Shown here piece after piece: positions 10,501 to 22,500 of a DNA stretch of 64,000 bases. Position 1 is the stretch's first letter; each line of letters begins with the position of its first letter. The translations under genes and the position numbers were made by a program. The DNA lies in the NCBI GenBank assembly GCA_018806915.1, contig JAGKQI010000079.1, positions 833,001 to 897,000 on the forward strand, given 5' to 3'. The notes under the pieces are model-generated. The model was not told where the DNA came from. It worked only from the letters and a program-made list of their open reading frames with translations, and did no database searches. The DNA comes from Phytophthora colocasiae (taxonomy: Eukaryota; Oomycota; Peronosporomycetes; Peronosporales; Peronosporaceae).

Positions 10501-10685
10501 ACACTTTTGTCTCTAAATGCGGTATAGTATACCTTCTATACGCACAAAAACAAACGAGTTTAAAACAAAAAATAATGCAACGATAAAAAGCATTTGAAAG
10601 CAAAAAGTCGGTAAGTCTTACACTGAAATGGCTAATGTAAGATTGTCTGCATACATTGCTTGCTCAGTGCTTTGAATCCTTAGTC

Positions 10686-11225
10686 TTATAGAGCGCCAGT
10701 GAGGACAAATGCCGCCATAGCGAGAGTAGTGGTTGAAATGGCGACATGGGTCGACGAAGCCGACGATGATCCCCCAGCCGAAGGTGCAGCCGTGATCTCG
10801 TTCTCCTGGTCACTAGTAGTTGAACCCGTCAGCGACGAGGAAACAGTTGTCGAGGAATCGCTCGACGAAGAGCTTGATCGCAGGTGCGAACTAGACGAGG
10901 ACGCAGAACCCTTGGCAACGTCGGACGTGCCAGTCTTACAGACGTCAATTGCAGATTGAAGTCCTGCACGGATGTTGACTCCACCACTGGTGCAGTCTGG
11001 AAGGAGATTGAGCAAATTGGTCATGTAGTCGAGGCAGTCCGAGGCATCGCAATGGGTTTTGGCCTTCGTTAAGTCCGGACACTTGGCAGCGCCCTCATTC
11101 ATGGCAGCATCCGAGTAGGTACTGGAGATCGTGGTGAGATCGTCCGCAGTGCAGTCGGCTGCGAAAGTAACGGTCGAACTCGAGAGTGCGATAAGCACAA
11201 GCAGGGGCAAAGCTGAAGTCTTCAT
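10686..11225 (-). CDS. Elicitin-like secreted protein with Ser/Thr-rich tail (left copy)
   Basis: The product is 179 aa. It has a signal peptide (MKTSALPLLVLIALSSSTVTFA) and an elicitin domain with six cysteines (in DCTADDL, AKCPD, THCD, SDCLDY, PDCTSG, DVCK). A Ser/Thr-rich region that is probably O-glycosylated follows, and then a hydrophobic C terminus (ALAMAAFVLTGAL-like) typical of GPI anchoring. Elicitins bind sterols and can trigger plant defence; wall or membrane attachment is expected for this class. Start 11225 is chosen because the signal peptide begins there; an upstream in-frame ATG at 11294 lies in the 5' UTR. The protein appears identical to the right copy (16909-17448). Confidence 0.9.
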   Translation of the reverse strand: MKTSALPLLVLIALSSSTVTFAADCTADDLTTISSTYSDAAMNEGAAKCPDLTKAKTHCDASDCLDYMTNLLNLLPDCTSGGVNIRAGLQSAIDVCKTGTSDVAKGSASSSSSHLRSSSSSSDSSTTVSSSLTGSTTSDQENEITAAPSAGGSSSASSTHVAISTTTLAMAAFVLTGAL

Positions 11226-11407
11226 CTTGGGGTTGCTTTTGAGACGGAGGCAGTGGATTGAATAGTGAGGGTGATCCACTGAAGAGTTGAACAAGTTGAA
11301 GTGCTCTAAAATCTAGATGCGACTCAAAACCATAGAAATCGCTAAAGGGTTGTGTAAATGTTTCTTAGAATTGAAAGTGCATGTAGCGCTCTGTTCGCTT
11401 GGTAAGC

Positions 11408-14400
11408 TTAACGCTTGAGGTGGTTGATGTAGCGAAGCGAGATCAGGGCCAAAATACGGAAAACCACGATCAGTACGATCATGATCAACGCGTTTCTCCA
11501 GATATCGCTGTGCTTCATGTCGAAGGTCTCCTCGACGTAATTCTTCAGTGTCATCTCTCCGATCGGGGGGGAGCGTTTTGCAGCGTTTGGCAACTGATTC
11601 CGCTTGTGTTGCCTTCCGAACAGTCAGCGAATACCAACGACACCAACATCGCAATGGTGTACGTCGGTGGGGAGATCCAGTGGACCCACATGTAACCCGT
11701 CGGGATGCTGCCCGTAGGCGGGTTAAAGCCAGCAAACAGCATGAAAATACCGCTGAACAGAGCACCAAGTGTAGATGCCACTGCGACGCTGGGCAATGCG
11801 AAGACCATGAGCTGGCCGAAGTATACGAACAACAGCGCGTTCATCGCCACCACCAACCAGTAGTAGAAGAACGTGATGTAACCGGTGAAGCCGACACTCG
11901 GGTAGAAGATGATGCAGAAGAGCAGACTCGACAGGAAGATGTATGGGATCTCCACCAACGTACCGGCAACGAAGTACCACAGCGCGTTGTACGTCTCCGA
12001 TGCGCGTTCACGGTAGAAAGCAGTGCGTTCGTCCGCAGCCACGGGCATGACGCTGTTAAAGCTGATCAGTCCGAGGAAAATAGTACTGACGAAAATCAAA
12101 CCCACGCCAGAGTTTGCGCCCGTGTATGTCGAGTAGTCAGTGCCCTGGTAGATCACGCCGAAGACGCAGCCGAGCAAGACACTGATGAAGAGACGAGTGA
12201 GGTTGTACGTCGGCGTACGCCAGTACATACGGAAGAAGCGGAGACACAGCAACTGGAACTGTACGCGCGGGTTGGATGCACGCTTTGTCTCGAACTTCAG
12301 CTCTGGTAGGTGGGATGATGGGTGAAGGACGCCATCCTGGTCCAGATCCTCCTCCATTAAGACCTTTTGATCGCTCACTAAGAAGCGCTCAGCAAAGTCC
12401 AGTGGTTGAGCACCAGCATCAGCATGGCCACCACCCACTCCAGCTCCGATACACTCGAGCATCCAGGTCGCAGGGTTATATCCAGGGGTGATCGGCTTTA
12501 CGTCCGGGTACGACTCGAAGTAGTTGATCAGGTTTTTGGAATCCTTACCCAGTTCACCAAAGAAGACCATGCGACCACCACGACGGAGCAACAGCAGTGA
12601 GTCGAACAAGCTGAAGACCTCCGTGCTCGGCTGGTGGATCGTGCACACAATAGTGCGGCCAGAGTCGGCGATCTTGCGCACGCCGTTCATGATAAGCTTG
12701 GCCGAACGAGCGTCCAGACCACTGGTAGGTTCGTCCATGAAGATGATACTGGGCTGAGCAGCCAGCTCCACGCCGATGGTCACGCGCTTCATCTGCTCCG
12801 TGGACGATCCGCGGATGATCTTGTCAGCGATCGGTCCCAGTTCCAACAGTTCAATGCACTCGTCGACGGACTCCATCTTCTGTGCAGTGGGGATACTGGC
12901 ATCCTGACGTAACATGGCCGAGGAAACGAGAGCTTCACGAACGGTGGCCGAGTCGGAGTGGATGTCCATTTGCTCGCAGTAGCCCGTGCACCGACGAATG
13001 GCGAGGTCGTTGGCGGCATGTCCGTTGAGCAGGATCTTGCCCTGAATCTTGCCTCCGGTCTTGCGTCCGGCGATGACATCCATGAGTGTGGTCTTACCAG
13101 CACCTGAGGATCCCATGAGTGCAGTCATCGTACCAGGCAGAGCGAAACCGGAGACTCCCTTGAGCAGGTCGATTTCCTCATCCTTCTTACCCCCAGGCAT
13201 CGGGACGGAGTACCAAAGGTTTTCAAAGGCTAATGTGATCGGGAGCGAGATACCACGGCCACTAGGCTCAACTGGGACGCTGATAGTTGGGACACCACCC
13301 ATGATTTCATTGACATCCTGGATTTCAATCACCTTCTCATGCTCTTTGGCTTCCTTCGGTGTCGATGGCATCTCCGAGTAACTCGTCTGATCCTCTTCAG
13401 CGTCGTCGACGACTACCGCAACATTCTCGGGACTTTCGAAGCGTTTGTACTCCAACACGAGGTACGAGACAAAGACAAACGTGAAGTAACCAGCGAAGAG
13501 GAAGATCCACCCGTACCAGATCCATATCGACTCGGTCGGAAGATTGAAGACCCCAAGACTGTACTCCCCGATAGTCTCACTGTATGTGGCGCAGTAGTCG
13601 ACCCCTTCGTATACACAAACGTCGAACTTCGGGGTCAGGTACTGGTTAATACTCAACGCTCGAATGCACCAGGCAAGCGGGTCGATCCAGAAGACCCAGA
13701 TCAAATAGTCTGGGATATTATCCTTGGTGATCAAGAAACCTCCGAACAGCATGAAGAAGAGCACGGACACCATCATGACGGGCTGAGCGACCGTCAAGTT
13801 CGGAGATACCGACGACAGGAAGAAGAAGTAACTGGTGAACCACATCTGACACAGGAACAGCGTGACGAGGAACATGATGAAGCGGTCCGCAAGCGCGATG
13901 TAGCCTCCCATCCAGTACGTGATAGCTCCGAACACCACCGTCTCCACTACAGCCATGGGGATTTGAGAGAGCGACATGGCAAGAACATACGCGCTTGACC
14001 GGAAGAAGTTGGCACCTCGTTGCTTGTAGAAGACCGAACGCGCCTCAATAAACGTCGGTACTTGAGAAGCTTGAGACAGCGACAGGAACATTGCACACGA
14101 GAACAACAGACCGAGGATCAACTGGCTGTTAGCGTCGTCCATCTGATAGAATGTCGATCCGTAGAGTAATCCCATGACGATATTCATCACCGCTCGTCCC
14201 ATGAGGTACGTCGTGTCACGTGAAGTGAGCATCATTTGACGACGTAGCAGCATGACCATATCCTCCAAGAACGAAAGGCGGAATGGCTTAACGTCGGGGA
14301 CAATAAGCGGCTCCTTCACAGGCGAATCCATTTGCTTTAACGTCTTCTGGAAGATGTCCGAGTCTCGGAATCGATCCGCAAACTCTGCAGACAAATACGG

Positions 14401-15747
14401 CACGTTGTTTCCGACGACATACGTGCTCTGTTTGTTCGTTCCCAAGTCCAACAGAAAGTTAGCCACGTCCTTACGAGGCGGACAGTGGAAACCCATTTGC
14501 TCGAAGTAGGGCACAGCGTCCTCCCGTTTGCCGTGGAACATGATGCTGCCTTCATTCAGTAGCAGAATGTCATCAAACAGCTCGAAGACTTCAGGAGATG
14601 GCTGTAGCAGGGAGATGACGACAGTAGCGTTGAAGTTACGAGCTGCACTCTTGAGCGAGCGGCAGATGTCGTAAGTGGCGGCACTGTCGAGACCCGTACT
14701 GATCTCATCCAGAAGCTGAAGACGCTTTCTACCCACGATCATTTCGCCAGTGGTAACACGCTTCCTCTCACCACCAGACACACCACGCAGCATAGCATTG
14801 CCCACAACTGTGTCCTTACAGTTGTCGAGACCGAGTTTCTTTACCATGAGGTCAGGAGCGAACGTGTGGTGGGCCGTCACGACCTTCAGCGCGTGCTCGT
14901 GCTGCTCGGGTGTGCAGTTCTTAAGTGCTTCAACTACCCAAGGCTCTAACCCTTTGCCTGCGCAGCAACGGTGAGCGAACTCGAACGTTTCTTGGACGGT
15001 CATGCGCGGGTAGTGTTCGTCGATCTGATTGACGTACGCCACGTCACGTGGGAGCATGTCTAGCATCAACGACCGCTCTTTGCCATTGTACTCGATATCT
15101 CCACTCAACGTAATGTTCTTGTCCATGTGGAAGCGGTTGGCCAACACTTTCATTAGCGAAGACTTTCCAGAACCAGGTTGACCCAGTACAAGTGTGATCC
15201 GTCCAGGCTTGAACGTGCCGGTAACGCCACGCAAGATCTTCTTCTCGACTGTGAACTGCTTGGAACCGAAGATACCGCCCACTCCTTGCTGCACTTGTGT
15301 CCACAACGTCGGGACTTCAAGACTTCCGCTCTTGAGTTGCGGCACTTCAGCTGATAGCTCGACATTACGGAAACGCACCTCGAGACCGGGGATCGGATGC
15401 CCCAAAGCGTTCTCAATCACGGTTGACAGTGTGGTGTTCATAGTGAATACGTCGTCGGCCATCAAAGCGTCAGCACTCGTAAGGTCGTCCTTTGTGAGCT
15501 CCCGAGGCTCCGGGAACATGCTGTTCGTACGGGGCAACACGTCATGATCATCGAACGAGCTGTTGGAGCTCACACGTCGAGAACTGAAGCGTGGAAGACG
15601 GTACGTCGACACTTTGGGCGCTAGGAGCTTCTCCGGGACGACATCCCCGACGCTTTGGTTGTCGTCGGCATCACTGTTCGGTTTCGCATTGGTAGTCACG
15701 CCTGACTCAGCGGGAAGTACCGGTGAGAGATCGTCACGCTCCTCCAT
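11408..15747 (-). CDS. Full-size PDR/ABCG transporter ABC-1 (one frameshift near the C terminus)
   Basis: The product is about 1,445 aa with reverse (NBD-TMD)x2 layout. NBD1 has Walker A GQPGSGKSS (about residue 189) and signature VSGGERKR (about 324). NBD2 has Walker A GSSGAGKTT (about 882) and MDEPTSGLDARS. Each NBD is followed by about six membrane segments. It is a plasma-membrane ATP-driven exporter of lipophilic compounds; in pathogens this class handles plant toxins and fungicides (inferred). The frame is open from ATG 15747 to the run of seven G at 11565-11571. One base too many or too few there shifts the last 50 residues, which continue in the next frame to a stop at 11408. That break may be a sequencing error. 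The NBD2 DNA is almost identical to ABC-2 and ABC-3. Confidence 0.9.
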
Positions 15748-16826
15748 TGTCGTCGTGGGATCCGAGTCGAATTGGCAAGTGAGAGAAGACGGCTAGGACC
15801 TCGGAAGATTTGACCGTGCCACAGCTCCATTCAAGCGCAGAAGCAGTGCCGGGTTCATTGCACCGGTGGGCCACCGGCGGTGGCACGTCAACAAGTCTCG
15901 CTATGTCGCGCTGGCACCGCATACCTGTTTTTCAGGGCACATAATCAACGAGGCCAGCGATCTCCAGAGATTGGCGTTGCGAGTCTTTGGCTGGTCCAGA
16001 TGGACTGGCGCAGAGGGAAAGGTGTGTACGTGGAATGACACAGACTGCGCATGTAGGTCTGCGCATGTGGGTCTGTATGTCGCCGAAATGGTCATCATTG
16101 TCTTATTACTCGCACTCAACAGTACATAACGACAGTTGAACGGCAGTGTATTAATAGGTTGAGGGCATGCAGAGGTTAGAGTGGTTGTCGAGTTCCCAAT
16201 AGGGGGCGTACATGCTTCACACTTTGGAGCAGGTTTCTTCTTCTTACGGTCACGCTTTTTCTTCACTTTCGTTCGAACGTCCACTGCGCCAGACTGCTCT
16301 GGACCAGAGCAGAGTCTGGTGCATAAGTCCCAAGACCCGCCCAGACGCTCGGACATCTCTACTCAATATGAACGCAGTGAGGTCCAAACGGTCAAAGTTT
16401 GGCGACTGAAGCTGCACAGTGCACCTAACGCCATGTTGCGTTTTGCCAATAATTAACGAGCAGTGAGCTGTTTATTAGCCGCAGAAACTGCTTCTGCACT
16501 GCAGACTGCAGGGGCGTAGATATGCCAACACTTTTGAGTTTTCATGTTGCTCATTCATGGTCCTACTTGTTTCCCCCCACTACCGTTAGATGAACTCCAG
16601 TGTTGCTGACATCATACAACGTCGAACGGTCTCCTTAGCATAATGGTAGATTTTCAATAGCAGCACTCTTCAATGTGCATGATCGGGCAATGAATTGGCT
16701 CTACGAACCGCGTATCGGGTACAAATATGCTGTGCGATAGGCACAGCGACCTTTTGATTCCAAAAAACATTTACACAACCCCTTTTCCAGGATTTAGGGA
16801 TTTCTATGGATTTGAGCTGTGCATCT
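15748..16826. other. Intergenic region between divergent ABC-1 and the right elicitin-like gene
   Basis: About 1.08 kb. It should hold the ABC-1 promoter (minus) and the elicitin promoter (plus). The last 60 bp resemble the sequence downstream of ABC-1 at 11308-11365 in inverted orientation. No gene-like reading frame was found. Confidence 0.5.
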
Positions 16827-16908
16827 AGAGCACTTCAACTTGTTCAACTCTTCAGTGGATCACCCTCACTATTCAATCCACTGCCTCCGTCTCAAAAGCA
16901 ACCCCAAG

Positions 16909-17448
16909 ATGAAGACTTCAGCTTTGCCCCTGCTTGTGCTTATCGCACTCTCGAGTTCGACCGTTACTTTCGCAGCCGACTGCACTGCGGACGATCTCAC
17001 CACGATCTCCAGTACCTACTCGGATGCTGCCATGAATGAGGGCGCTGCCAAGTGTCCGGACTTAACGAAGGCCAAAACCCATTGCGATGCCTCGGACTGC
17101 CTCGACTACATGACCAATTTGCTCAATCTCCTTCCAGACTGCACCAGTGGTGGAGTCAACATCCGTGCAGGACTTCAATCTGCAATTGACGTCTGTAAGA
17201 CTGGCACGTCCGACGTTGCCAAGGGTTCTGCGTCCTCGTCTAGTTCGCACCTGCGATCAAGCTCTTCGTCGAGCGATTCCTCGACAACTGTTTCCTCGTC
17301 GCTGACGGGTTCAACTACTAGTGACCAGGAGAACGAGATCACGGCTGCACCTTCGGCTGGGGGATCATCGTCGGCTTCGTCGACCCATGTCGCCATTTCA
17401 ACCACTACTCTCGCTATGGCGGCATTTGTCCTCACTGGCGCTCTATAA
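16909..17448 (+). CDS. Elicitin-like secreted protein with Ser/Thr-rich tail (right copy)
   Basis: The 179-aa protein appears identical to the copy at 10686-11225: signal peptide, six-cysteine elicitin domain, Ser/Thr-rich linker and hydrophobic GPI-type tail. An initiator-like TCACTATTCAATCC lies at 16867-16880, 28 bp before ATG 16909. The upstream region differs from the left copy, so the two identical proteins may be expressed differently. Confidence 0.9.
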   Translation: MKTSALPLLVLIALSSSTVTFAADCTADDLTTISSTYSDAAMNEGAAKCPDLTKAKTHCDASDCLDYMTNLLNLLPDCTSGGVNIRAGLQSAIDVCKTGTSDVAKGSASSSSSHLRSSSSSSDSSTTVSSSLTGSTTSDQENEITAAPSAGGSSSASSTHVAISTTTLAMAAFVLTGAL

Positions 17449-17639
17449 GACTAAGGATTCAAAGCACTGAGCAAGCAATGTATGCAGACAATCTTACATT
17501 AGCCATTTCAGTGTAAGACTTACCGACTTTTTGCTTTCAAATGCTTTTTTATCGTTGCATTATTTTTTGTTTTAAACTCGTTTGTTTTTGTGCGTATAGA
17601 AGGTATACTATACCGCATTTAGAGACAAAAGTGTATACT

Positions 17640-18857
17640 CTACCAACAATAGCTCGCGCCTGCTCTCAATGGACCGTCACATTACAAGGATTTCCGTCGC
17701 TTTAGGCTAAAGTTTAGCACCTCGGTGGAACCAACGCCGTATCACGCACCCTCAGTAATTCAACCCCATAACCTCGTTGTGTGGCAAAAGACGGTGAACC
17801 CTGCACTACGGACATTCCTCACAGTTCCCTTCACTGTTCCTATAACTGATGGGAATTGGCCTAAAGAGACTTGGAGGTACCCTCTGGGCAAGCATGCGAG
17901 GAGGCTGCGTCAATATTGGAAAAAAGGAATTTTGCCGAATTTTGCCATACAAGACCTACAAGAGATGGATTTCGCCTTCAACCCCAACCAGTACAAATGG
18001 GACCACTCTGTCATGCCCGCGTTGGTCCGCTACTATGAACTCTACGGACAGTCAGATGTGTATCAAGTTAAGCCTGGAGATAGTGAGTGGCCTGAGTCGC
18101 TGTGGGGGTTCAGGCTCGGCGTTAGAGTCAGCAATATCCGCAATATGGGGTCGTTTAAGGCCCAGGTTGAAAAGGACAGGAAGGCGTTGACGCAGATAAA
18201 ATTTTGCTTCGATTTCATCGACCGAGAATGGAACACGCCGTGTGGTGCCGTCGCTGGTGGTTTATCGACAGGAGTTCGGCAATTGTGAAGTCCCACGAAC
18301 ATTTACAGTGCCCAATTGTTCTCCATGGCCAGAAGATGCAGCAGGATTGCGTTTAGGCGAGGTTGTCCAGAACGTACGAAGCCATAACAGTTATTCACAG
18401 CAACGCACTCGTGACGCTGATGTGTTGAAGAAACTGGGTTTTGTCTGGGATTTTTATGAGGCGAAGTGGAACAACCGTATACTCGTGGCACTGCAGACAT
18501 TCAAACTGGTGGAAGGCCATTGCAAAGTCCCACAGAAGTTTGTAGTGCAAACCGTGTACGAAACCGTGGCCTGAGAAATCGCACGGACTTAATCTCGGAT
18601 ACCTTGTGGCGAACATTCATTCGCCTTCAGAGTATCCACTTCGACCAGGTTGCTCGAAACGTTGATGGTTTGGCGTCGATAGGTTTCAAATTATTCAAGA
18701 GAGGTGGGACAAACGCGTTGAGCCGCTTCTTGCTACGTTTAACGAGCTGCATGGCCATCGCGATGTCCCAATTGATTTTGTCGTTCCGTCAGAGGCTTCG
18801 TGGTTGAAAATGGATTGGGGCATCCAGCTTGGCAGGTTGAAGCGGAAGGAGAAATGA
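17640..18857 (+). pseudogene. Helicase-associated (HA) domain repeat protein, decayed (right copy)
   Basis: The right-arm counterpart of 9278-10500. HA-type blocks run from about 17640 (APALNGPSHYKDFRRF) through WPKETWRYPLGKHARR, WPESLWGFRLGVRVSNIR, WPEDAAGLRLGEVVQNVR and WPEKSHGLNLGYLVANI to GIQLGRLKRKEK with a stop at 18855-18857. Frame breaks lie at about 18240, about 18565 and in the last repeat. No ATG opens the first segment, whose best in-frame start is GTG 17725. The breaks are shared with the left copy, so decay came before the duplication, or the copies have been homogenised since. Confidence 0.72.
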
Positions 18858-18984
18858 TGTGCACGAGTTTAAAGTTTAAAACCTTTTTCAGAAAATTGGT
18901 CAGCAGCAGGAAGTTGCGGAAGCTAGAACACGTCGCACGTGAAGACTCCAATTAACATTCAAGTTACGTATGATTTCGTTCTGA

Positions 18985-19040
18985 CCTTCGCAGTCCAGCT
19001 GCTCGCGAATGTCTTGACCCGCAACTTCACCGCCCCCACC
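18985..19040 (-). pseudogene. Relic of the bZIP-like gene 3' end
   Basis: Read on the minus strand, the sequence corresponds to 9036-9080 of the bZIP-like gene (codons for GGGVAGRDIREQL) with several substitutions. It then jumps over the gene's end to its 3' flank (AGGGTCAGAACGA). It shows that the original duplicated segment reached into the neighbouring gene. Confidence 0.6.
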
Positions 19041-19512
19041 ACGTTACGTACACATAATGAACGCCTACTACATGTACATCTAACCTCTCCATGCTATAGG
19101 AGTTATGGAACCTGATGCCCGAGAGAGGCGCCGTCGAGGCTCGTCTCACGGCGGAGGAGCAAGCTCCGCTGGCACCGTTTGAGCAGGTCGGAGATAGCCT
19201 TCCACACAGCCAAGGAGGGTTTCGCACGAGGAGATTGAAGACCTTTTGGAGTTCTTGGAGGAGGAAGACGAGCTCACATGCTCCATCCGTAGTAGCATGA
19301 ACGCAAAGATAGCCGCTTCAACAAGGGATCCATTTCGCTTGCGACTTGTTGTTGTTCGACGCACATCAGAGCCAAGCCCCTTCCAACGCTAACGGGACGC
19401 GCACCTTGACACATCAGTCAGTCCAGTCACTTCGTCGAAAGATACGAATCGGCATCATCATCAACTGCGGTGCCAGTCAAAGCCTATCACTCTCAGATTT
19501 ACCAACACCCCA
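19041..19512. other. Intergenic region upstream of ABC-2
   Basis: About 470 bp. No gene is recognisable. It probably contains the former promoter and 5' UTR of ABC-2. Confidence 0.4.
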
Positions 19513-22500
19513 ATGGCGGATCTCCAAGACACGACGAAAAGCGACCATGACGTCGTTCCGGACAAACTTTTGGCCCCCAAAGTGTCCACTTACCGTCTCC
19601 CTCGCTTCAACTCGACGTCTCACACCCCAAAGCTCCTTAGGCTCGTACAACCAGCTACCACGCACACAGAGCATGTTCCCGGAGCCCCGACAGCTCACGA
19701 ACGACGATCTCACCAGTGCCGACGCGTTCATGGCCGACGACGTTTTCACTATGAACTCGACACTGTCCGCCGTCATTGAAAACGCTCTGGGTCGACCCAT
19801 TCCCGGCCTCGAAATCCGCTTCCGAGATTTGCAGCTTTCAGCTGAAGTCCCGTTGCTGAAACCCGGTAGTTTGGAAGTACCGACGCTCTGGTCGCAATTA
19901 CAATTAGGCTAAGAAACTCACAGTGGACAAGAAGATCCTGCGTGGAATCACTGGGATCTTCCATCCCGGTCGGATCACGCTTGTTCTGGGCCAACCTGGT
20001 TCGGGGAAGTCTTCGTTCATGAAAGTACTGGCCGACCGGTTCCACATGGACAAGAACATTTCGCTGAGTGGCGACGTGACGTACAACGGCAAAGACCGAG
20101 CTCAAATACTGGATACACTGCATCAGGACGTAGCGTACGTGAATCAGATCGATGAGCATTATCCACGTTTAACAGTGCAGGAAACCTTCGAGTTCGCTCA
20201 CCAATGCTGCGCTGGTAAAGAACTGGAGCCTTGGGTGGTCGAAGCGCTCAAGAACAGCACACCAGAGCAAGAAGAGCTTGCTGTGAAAGTAATGACGGCA
20301 CACCACAAGTTCACGCCGGACTTGATGGTGAAGAAGTTGGGGCTGGAAAACTGTAAAGACACAATTGTAGGCGACGCAATGCTTCGAGGAGTGTCTGGAG
20401 GGGAGAGGAAGCGCGTCACTACGGGTGAAATGCTTGTTAGTAAGAAACGACTGCAGTTGTTGGACGAGATCAGTACGGGTCTCGACAGCGCAGCTACTTA
20501 CGACATCTGCAAGTCCCTCAAGAGCGCGGCGCGAAACTTCAACGTTACCGTCGTGGTTTCACTACTACAACCGTCTCCTGAAGTCTTTGAGCTGTTTGAC
20601 GACGTGTTTCTGATGCACGGCGGTAGCGTCATGTTCCATGGGAAGTGCGAGGACGTGGTGCCGTATTTCGAGCGGATGGGCTTCAACTGCCCACCTCGCA
20701 AGGACGTGGCCGATTTCTTGCTAGATCTCGGCACGAACAAGCAAGACGCGTACGTTGTAGGCGGTCCAGGGAGTGTTCCAACTCAATCAGCTGAATTTGC
20801 CGAGCGATTTCGTGAATCGACCAACTTTCAGAGCACGCTGAAGCACCTGGACTCGCCAGTCAAAGACCAACTCGATATCCGCGACGCCCAGCCGTTCCGT
20901 TTGACTTTAGTCGAGGAAGTCACCACACTGTTGCATCGTGAACTGAAGCTGAAATCCCGTGACACGGCGTATCTCGTGGGCCGCGCCGTCATGGTTATCG
21001 TGATGGGTTTACTGTACGGCTCGACATTTTGGCAGATGGATGACGCGAACAGTCAATTGATCCTGGGTCTGTTGTTCTCGTGCGCGCTGTTCGTCGCATT
21101 GAGTCAATCGTCCCAAGTCCCGACGTTCATGGAGGCTCGTTCGGTCTTCTACAAGCAGCGAGGGGCCAACTTCTTCCGTTCCAGTTCGTATGTGTTAGCC
21201 ATTTCGCTTTCTCAAATCCCGATGGCCATATTGGAGACGGTCGTGTTCGGGTCAATCACGTACTGGATGGGTGGGTATGTCGATGCTGTCGATCGCTTCG
21301 TCGTCTTTGTAGTCACGCTCTTCCTGTGTCAGACTTGGTACACGAGTTTCTTCTTCTTCCTGTCGTCGGTATCCCCGAATTTGACCATGGCTCAGCCGTT
21401 CATGATGGTTTGCGTGCTCTTTTCGATGCTGTTCGGTGGTTTCTTGATTGCGAAGGAGGGCATTCCGGACTATCTCATCTGGATCTACTGGATGGATCCA
21501 CTCGCGTGGGGGATTCGTGCATTGAGTGTGAACGAGTATCTGGCGCCGAAGTTCGATGTGTGCGTGTATCAAAGCATTGATTACTGCGAGAAGTTCAACC
21601 AAACGGTCGGTGAATACAGTTTGGGCGTCTTCAATTTGCCAACGGAGCCGATGTGGGTCTGGTACGGGTGGATTTACTTAATCGCAGGCTACTTCGCGTT
21701 GGTTTTCACGTCGTATCTGGTACTGGAGTACAAACGCTTCGAGAGTCCCGAGAACGTCGCGATAGTTGCTGATGGAGAGGATCAGACTGTTTACTCGGAA
21801 ATGCCAAGCACGCCGAAGGTAACGAAGGAGGACGATCGGGTCATTGAGATTCACAACGTCGACGATATTATGAGTGGAGTCCCAACTATCAGCATTCCCG
21901 TCCAACCCACTGGCCGCGGCATTGCTATCCCCGTGACTCTCGCGTTCCATGATCTCTGGTACTCCGTCCCGCTACCTGGTGCCACCAACGACGAACAAAT
22001 TGACCTGCTCAAGGGAGTCTCCGGCTTCGCTCTGCCTGGTACGATGACTGCACTCATGGGATCCTCAGGTGCTGGTAAGACCACACTCATGGATGTCATC
22101 GCCGGACGCAAGACCGGAGGCAAGATTCAGGGCAAGATCCTGCTCAACGGACATGCCGCCAACGACCTCGCCATTCGTCGGTGCACGGGCTACTGCGAGC
22201 AAATGGACATCCACTCCGACTCGGCCACCGTTCGTGAAGCTCTCGTTTTCTCGGCCATGTTGCGTCAAGACGCCAGTATCCCCACTGCACAGAAGATGGA
22301 GTCCGTCGACGAGTGCATTGAACTGTTGGAACTGGGACCGATCGCCGACAAGATCATCCGCGGATCGTCCATGGAGCAGATGAAGCGCGTGACCATCGGT
22401 GTGGAGCTGGCTGCTCAGCCCAGTATTATCTTCATGGACGAACCTACCAGTGGTCTCGACGCTCGTTCAGCCAAGCTCATCATGAACGGCGTGCGCAAGA

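Larger units (their letters stand above)
9036..11307 (-). repeat. Left arm of a 2.2-kb inverted duplication
   Basis: Its reverse complement matches 16827-19040 nearly perfectly from the elicitin 5' UTR through the HA pseudogene. Then come a diverged 50-bp patch and a broken stretch reaching into the 3' end of the bZIP-like gene. Weaker similarity continues outward to about 11365. The arms are separated by about 5.5 kb containing ABC-1. Confidence 0.93.
16827..19040 (+). repeat. Right arm of the 2.2-kb inverted duplication
   Basis: This is the inverted counterpart of 9036-11307. The core (elicitin plus HA region) differs at only a few bases; two amino-acid-changing differences are visible in the HA tail (Arg/Cys near 18621 and Met/Thr near 18750). 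Towards the 3' end a patch at about 18884-18935 is unrelated to the left arm. After it, similarity resumes through a deleted version of the bZIP 3' end. Confidence 0.93.

Noticed and set aside
11548..12309. Plus-strand 253-codon frame opposite ABC-1
   Set aside because: It is a shadow of the transporter membrane-domain codons; its composition (His/Glu/Arg-rich) is typical of antisense shadows.
16621..16720. tRNA-like start (GGTCTCCTTAGCATAATGGTAGA resembles an acceptor and D arm with an A box)
   Set aside because: No B box (GGTTCRANNCC) and no complementary 3' acceptor strand follow within 100 bp, so it is not a tRNA gene. It could be a relic.
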